Part shown: positions 60,877 to 64,000 of the stretch, one piece after another | Layout of the letters: every line of letters begins with the position of its first letter | How positions within the stretch are numbered: the stretch's first letter is position 1 | Origin: Candidatus Phyllobacterium onerii | GTDB taxonomy: Bacteria; Pseudomonadota; Alphaproteobacteria; Rhizobiales; Rhizobiaceae | Length of the DNA: 64,000 nucleotides | Reading direction: 5' to 3' | NCBI RefSeq assembly: GCF_028331445.1 | Contig: NZ_JAQMHX010000002.1 | Location: 124,001 to 188,000, forward strand | The notes under the pieces: model-generated | Database searches by the model: none | Seen by the model: the letters and a program-made list of their open reading frames with translations, nothing else | What the model was told of the DNA's origin: nothing | Made by a program: the position numbers and the translations under genes

Positions 60877-62795
60877 CGCGCCGCACTATCCTTGGTACTT
60901 TCGGCCTTGGTGCTTTGGGTTGCGCGATGCTGCCGGACCTGACAGGTGCTGCCGACCGCGATATTGAGCCGGAATATCTTGCCGATCAATTGCGTGCGCG
61001 CAGTTTGCCTCCGCTTCCGCAACGATTGCCAAAGCGGCCGCGCATTGTGCGCCTGAAGGAAATGGGACGAACCCCCGGGCAATATGGCGGAACGGTCCGC
61101 ACGATCATCGGCAGTGCCAAAGACATCCGGTTCATGACCATTTACGGTTATGCGCGGCTGATTGGCTATGACGAACGTCTGGTTTTCCAGCCTGATATTC
61201 TTGAGGGCTTTCAGTCCGAAAACGACACCGTGTTCACTTTCACGCTCCGCGAAGGCCACAAATGGTCGGACGGGTCTCCATTTACCGTCGATGATTTCCG
61301 CTATTGGTGGGAGGACGTCCTGCTCAACAAGGATCTGACACCTGGCGGTGGCTCCATGGTGTTGCGTGTCGATGGAAATCTGCCGCGCTTTGAAGTTCTC
61401 GATGAATGGACCATCCGCTACTCCTGGGACAAGCCAAATCCGGATTTCCTGCCAAATCTCGCCGGGCCGCAGCCATTGGTCCTCGTCGGGCCTGCAGGCT
61501 ATCTCAAGCAGTTCCACAAGGAGTATCAGGACCAATTCAGGCTTTCCGCCTTGATGAAGGAACAGCGGGTGAAGAAGTGGGCTGACCTTCATATCAAAAT
61601 GTCACGAACGTACCGGCCGGAGAATCCCAAGCTGCCAACGCTTGATCCGTGGCGAAACATGACAGCGCCGCCGGCGGAGCAATTCATCTTCGAACGCAAC
61701 CCGTTCTTCCACCGCGTCGACGAGAACGGCCGTCAACTGCCCTATATCGACCGCTTCGTGCTCAATGTCAGTTCGTCCTCCATCATTCCCGCCAAAACCG
61801 GCGCGGGAGAAAGCGACCTGCAGGCAACCGGCATTGATTTTGCCGATTACACCTTTCTGAAGGACGCGGAAGACCGCTACCCTGTGAAGGTTGATTTGTG
61901 GAAAATGACGCGCGGTTCGCGCGTCGCAATCCTGCCGAATCTCAATTGCGGCGATGACGTCTGGCGTGGGCTGTTTCGTGACGTGCGGGTGCGACGGGCT
62001 TTGTCGCTTGCCATCGACCGGCATGAAATCAATATGGCGGTGTTTTACGGTCTCGGCGTTCCCAGTGCTGATACCCTTCTGCCCGAAAGTCCCCTGTTCA
62101 AGCCCGAATATGCCAATGCGTGGATCGATCACGATACGCAACAGGCCAACGCGCTTCTTGACGAGGCCGGATTGCAAAATCGCGATGAGGACGGCATTCG
62201 CCTGCTCCCGGACGGCCGGCTGGCCGAGATCACAATCGAAACGCCGGGCGAGAGCTCCGTGGATACGGATGTGCTTGAACTCGTCACCGATCACTGGCGC
62301 AAGATCGGCATCGCGCTGTTCATTCGCACATCCCAGCGCGACATTTTCCGCAGCCGTGCCATGGGCGGGCGCATCATGATGTCGATCTGGTATGGCATGG
62401 ACAACGGCGTGGCAACTGCCGACATGAACCCGGGACAGCTGGCGCCCACGATGGACGATCAGCTGCAATGGCCGCTCTGGGGAATGCATTACCTGTCGCA
62501 TGGCAGCCAGGGCAAGGCACCGGACCTTCCTGAAGCGATTGAGCTCACTGAACTTTTGGGGCGCTGGCAGCGATCCGCCCACATGGCGGAGCGCACCGAA
62601 ATCTGGCAGCAGATGCTGGCCATCTATACCCAGCAGGTATTTTCGATCGGGCTTGTCAATGGCACGCTGCAACCGATCGTGCGTACATCACGTTTGCAGA
62701 ACGTTCCCGAAAAGGGCCTGTACGGCTTTGATCCCACATCCTATCTCGGCATTTACATGCCTGATACTTTCTGGCTGAGCGGGGAGCAGGTCTAA
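60870..62795 (+). CDS. ABC transporter substrate-binding protein, family 5, Tat signal
   Basis: A 641-residue exported solute-binding protein of the peptide/nickel (SBP_bac_5) family. The N-terminus [18 protein letters not shown] carries a twin-arginine motif, so it is probably exported folded by Tat. [20 protein letters not shown] and RYWWEDVL are typical of the family, as is [18 protein letters not shown]. The GTG start at 60870 has AAGGGAG 8 nt upstream. It is longer than usual (~530), as in YejA-like and related proteins. Its ligand could be a peptide, opine or oligosaccharide. Confidence 0.9.
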   Translation: MVTRRTILGTFGLGALGCAMLPDLTGAADRDIEPEYLADQLRARSLPPLPQRLPKRPRIVRLKEMGRTPGQYGGTVRTIIGSAKDIRFMTIYGYARLIGYDERLVFQPDILEGFQSENDTVFTFTLREGHKWSDGSPFTVDDFRYWWEDVLLNKDLTPGGGSMVLRVDGNLPRFEVLDEWTIRYSWDKPNPDFLPNLAGPQPLVLVGPAGYLKQFHKEYQDQFRLSALMKEQRVKKWADLHIKMSRTYRPENPKLPTLDPWRNMTAPPAEQFIFERNPFFHRVDENGRQLPYIDRFVLNVSSSSIIPAKTGAGESDLQATGIDFADYTFLKDAEDRYPVKVDLWKMTRGSRVAILPNLNCGDDVWRGLFRDVRVRRALSLAIDRHEINMAVFYGLGVPSADTLLPESPLFKPEYANAWIDHDTQQANALLDEAGLQNRDEDGIRLLPDGRLAEITIETPGESSVDTDVLELVTDHWRKIGIALFIRTSQRDIFRSRAMGGRIMMSIWYGMDNGVATADMNPGQLAPTMDDQLQWPLWGMHYLSHGSQGKAPDLPEAIELTELLGRWQRSAHMAERTEIWQQMLAIYTQQVFSIGLVNGTLQPIVRTSRLQNVPEKGLYGFDPTSYLGIYMPDTFWLSGEQV

Positions 62796-62799
62796 ACAA

Positions 62800-63798
62800 A
62801 TGCTGCGTTATATCCTTTGGCGTATTGCTGCGATGATCCCCACCCTCTTGGTCATCTCGGCCCTGGTCTTTACCATTATCGAGTTGCCGCCCGGCAATTT
62901 CTTCGAAAGCCAGATCGCGGAGCTCCGTGCCCAGGGTGAAACCGTCAATCTGCAGGAGATTGAGGAACTGCGCCATCAATACGGTTTCGACCGACCGCCG
63001 GTGCTGCGTTATTTCCATTGGCTTGGCGGCATGCTTCAGGGTGATTTCGGCTATTCCTTCGAGTACCAGCTGCCGGTGAGCGAGGTGGTGGGAGAACGGA
63101 TGTGGCTGACAATCCTCGTCTCTTTCGTCACGATCTTGTTCACCTGGGTCATCGCCTTTCCTATCGGCATGTACTCAGCCACACATCAATATAGCTGGAG
63201 CGACTATGGGCTGACGTTGTTCGGGCTTCTCGGCATTGCCATCCCCAATTTCATGCTGGCGCTTATACTGATGTACTTCGCCAATATCTGGTTCGGCACA
63301 TCGATTGGCCATCTGATGGATCAGAAGTTTCTGGGCGAACCGATGAGCTGGGAAAAAGCGCGGTCTATTCTTTCCCATCTGTGGATTCCGGTCATTATCG
63401 TCGGCACCGCGGGCACCGCCGGCATGATCCGGCGCTTGCGCGCCAACCTCCTGGACGAGTTACAAAAGCAATATGTGATGACGGCGCGCGCCAAAGGACT
63501 TCACCCGTTTCGCACGCTGGTCAAGTACCCGCTGCGCATGGCGCTGAACTTCTTCGTCTCCGATATCGGTTCCATATTGCCCTCGATCATCTCCGGCGCT
63601 GAAATCACCGCGATCGTTCTTTCACTGGAGACAACCGGCCCAATGCTCATCAAGGCGTTGCAAAGTCAGGATATGTATCTTGCAGGCTCCTTTTTGATGT
63701 TCCTGGCACTCCTGACGGTCATCGGCGTGCTCATATCGGATATTGCGCTTGCCTTTCTTGATCCGCGCATTCGCTTGCAAGGCAGGAGTACCAAGTGA
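62800..63798 (+). CDS. ABC transporter permease, DppB/OppB type
   Basis: A 332-residue inner-membrane protein with six helices. LRYILWRIAAMIPTLLVISA at the N-terminus, LRHQYGFDRPPVLRYFHWLG then GMLQGDFGYSFEYQLPVSEV, and the EAA-like VMTARAKGLHPFRTLVKYPL then RMALNFFVSDIG loop are OppB-type marks. It starts 4 bp after the binding-protein stop and overlaps the next permease gene by 4 bp. Confidence 0.93.
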   Translation: MLRYILWRIAAMIPTLLVISALVFTIIELPPGNFFESQIAELRAQGETVNLQEIEELRHQYGFDRPPVLRYFHWLGGMLQGDFGYSFEYQLPVSEVVGERMWLTILVSFVTILFTWVIAFPIGMYSATHQYSWSDYGLTLFGLLGIAIPNFMLALILMYFANIWFGTSIGHLMDQKFLGEPMSWEKARSILSHLWIPVIIVGTAGTAGMIRRLRANLLDELQKQYVMTARAKGLHPFRTLVKYPLRMALNFFVSDIGSILPSIISGAEITAIVLSLETTGPMLIKALQSQDMYLAGSFLMFLALLTVIGVLISDIALAFLDPRIRLQGRSTK

Positions 63799-64000
63799 CG
63801 GCACCGCTTCCCCCGCCCGGCGCGCCCCTGCAACATTACGTTTCCACCGCCCCGTTCGATCCAATGTCGATCGAGGCGATGACCGATGCGCAGGCGAAAA
63901 TCCATCTTGCATCGCAGGCGCGTTTGATGTGGTGGAAATTCAAGCGGCACAAGCTCGCTTTGGCATCCGGCATATTCTTGCTCTTGCTCTACGGCATGAT
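63795..64000 (+). CDS. ABC transporter permease, DppC/OppC type (truncated by window end)
   Basis: The frame opens with GTG at 63795, overlapping the previous stop, with GGCAGGAG 7 nt upstream, and runs to the window edge (68 codons). A hydrophilic Pro-rich start (MTAPLPPPGA) is followed by MTDAQAKIHLASQARLMWWK then FKRHKLALASGIFLLLLYGM, the start of the first membrane helix as in OppC/YejE-type permeases. It should pair with the upstream permease and use the dual ATPase. Confidence 0.85.
   Translation, partial: MTAPLPPPGAPLQHYVSTAPFDPMSIEAMTDAQAKIHLASQARLMWWKFKRHKLALASGIFLLLLYGM

Noticed and set aside
61602-62672. A 356-codon open frame antisense to the ABC binding protein.
   Set aside because: The plus-strand gene has clear family motifs and operon coupling; the antisense product shows none.
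1-64000. Search by eye for tRNA, rRNA, CRISPR repeats, insertion sequences and integrase genes.
   Set aside because: None seen; the window appears free of mobile elements apart from the local acr3 deletion.

Overview
The window looks like a chromosome or large-replicon segment from an alphaproteobacterium of the order Hyphomicrobiales (Rhizobiales), closest in content to the Brucella/Ochrobactrum/Phyllobacterium/Rhizobium side. The reasons are the flagellar gene order with MotC, MotE, FlaF, FlbT, a FliK/MotD-type hook-length protein and the regulator FtcR, plus a VjbR-type LuxR regulator next to the flagellar genes. I see no rRNA, tRNA, CRISPR array, transposase or integrase.

Region 1 (1-10010) is a catabolic island around a divergent promoter at 6728-6931. 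Leftward it encodes an MmgE/PrpD protein, a TcuA-like flavin dehydrogenase, a tripartite tricarboxylate transporter (TctC, then fused TctA-TctB) and a truncated ornithine cyclodeaminase/mu-crystallin protein. Rightward it encodes a GntR/FCD regulator, a methylisocitrate-lyase-like enzyme and a second MmgE/PrpD protein. Four copies of a 12-bp palindrome ATTGTNNACAAT around the divergent starts are the likely operator. Together this suggests uptake, oxidation and cleavage of a polycarboxylate that I cannot name.

Region 2 (10071-18490) holds small, mostly unrelated units: an arsenic cluster arsR-arsC-arsH in which the acr3 efflux gene is reduced to a C-terminal relic; an Old Yellow Enzyme; a diguanylate cyclase with a duplicated sensory domain; a Bax inhibitor-1 family protein; an ECF sigma/anti-sigma pair with a likely self-recognised promoter; an AI-2E family transporter; and a PilZ protein.

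Region 3 (18478-53242) is a nearly complete flagellar cluster. It has six multigene operons (flhA, flgE, fliF, flgB, DUF1217/flgF and motA operons), a single flagellin gene with an intrinsic terminator, and the regulators ftcR and vjbR. Each of the six operon-leading promoters carries, 39-53 bp before the start codon, the same 12-bp element (consensus GCTTCRCGCAAG), followed after exactly 10 nt by a TANNNT-like -10 hexamer in five of six. The flagellin and ftcR genes lack it. This is a candidate FtcR box or special flagellar promoter class and is the main finding.

Region 4 (53555-58791) holds a DUF3095 protein that looks like a degenerate nucleotidyl cyclase, a nucleotide-sugar dehydrogenase, and a class III cyclase translationally coupled to a secreted polysaccharide lyase. 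Region 5 (58978-64000) is an oligopeptide-type ABC importer operon (dual ATPase, Tat-exported binding protein, two permeases) cut by the window edge.
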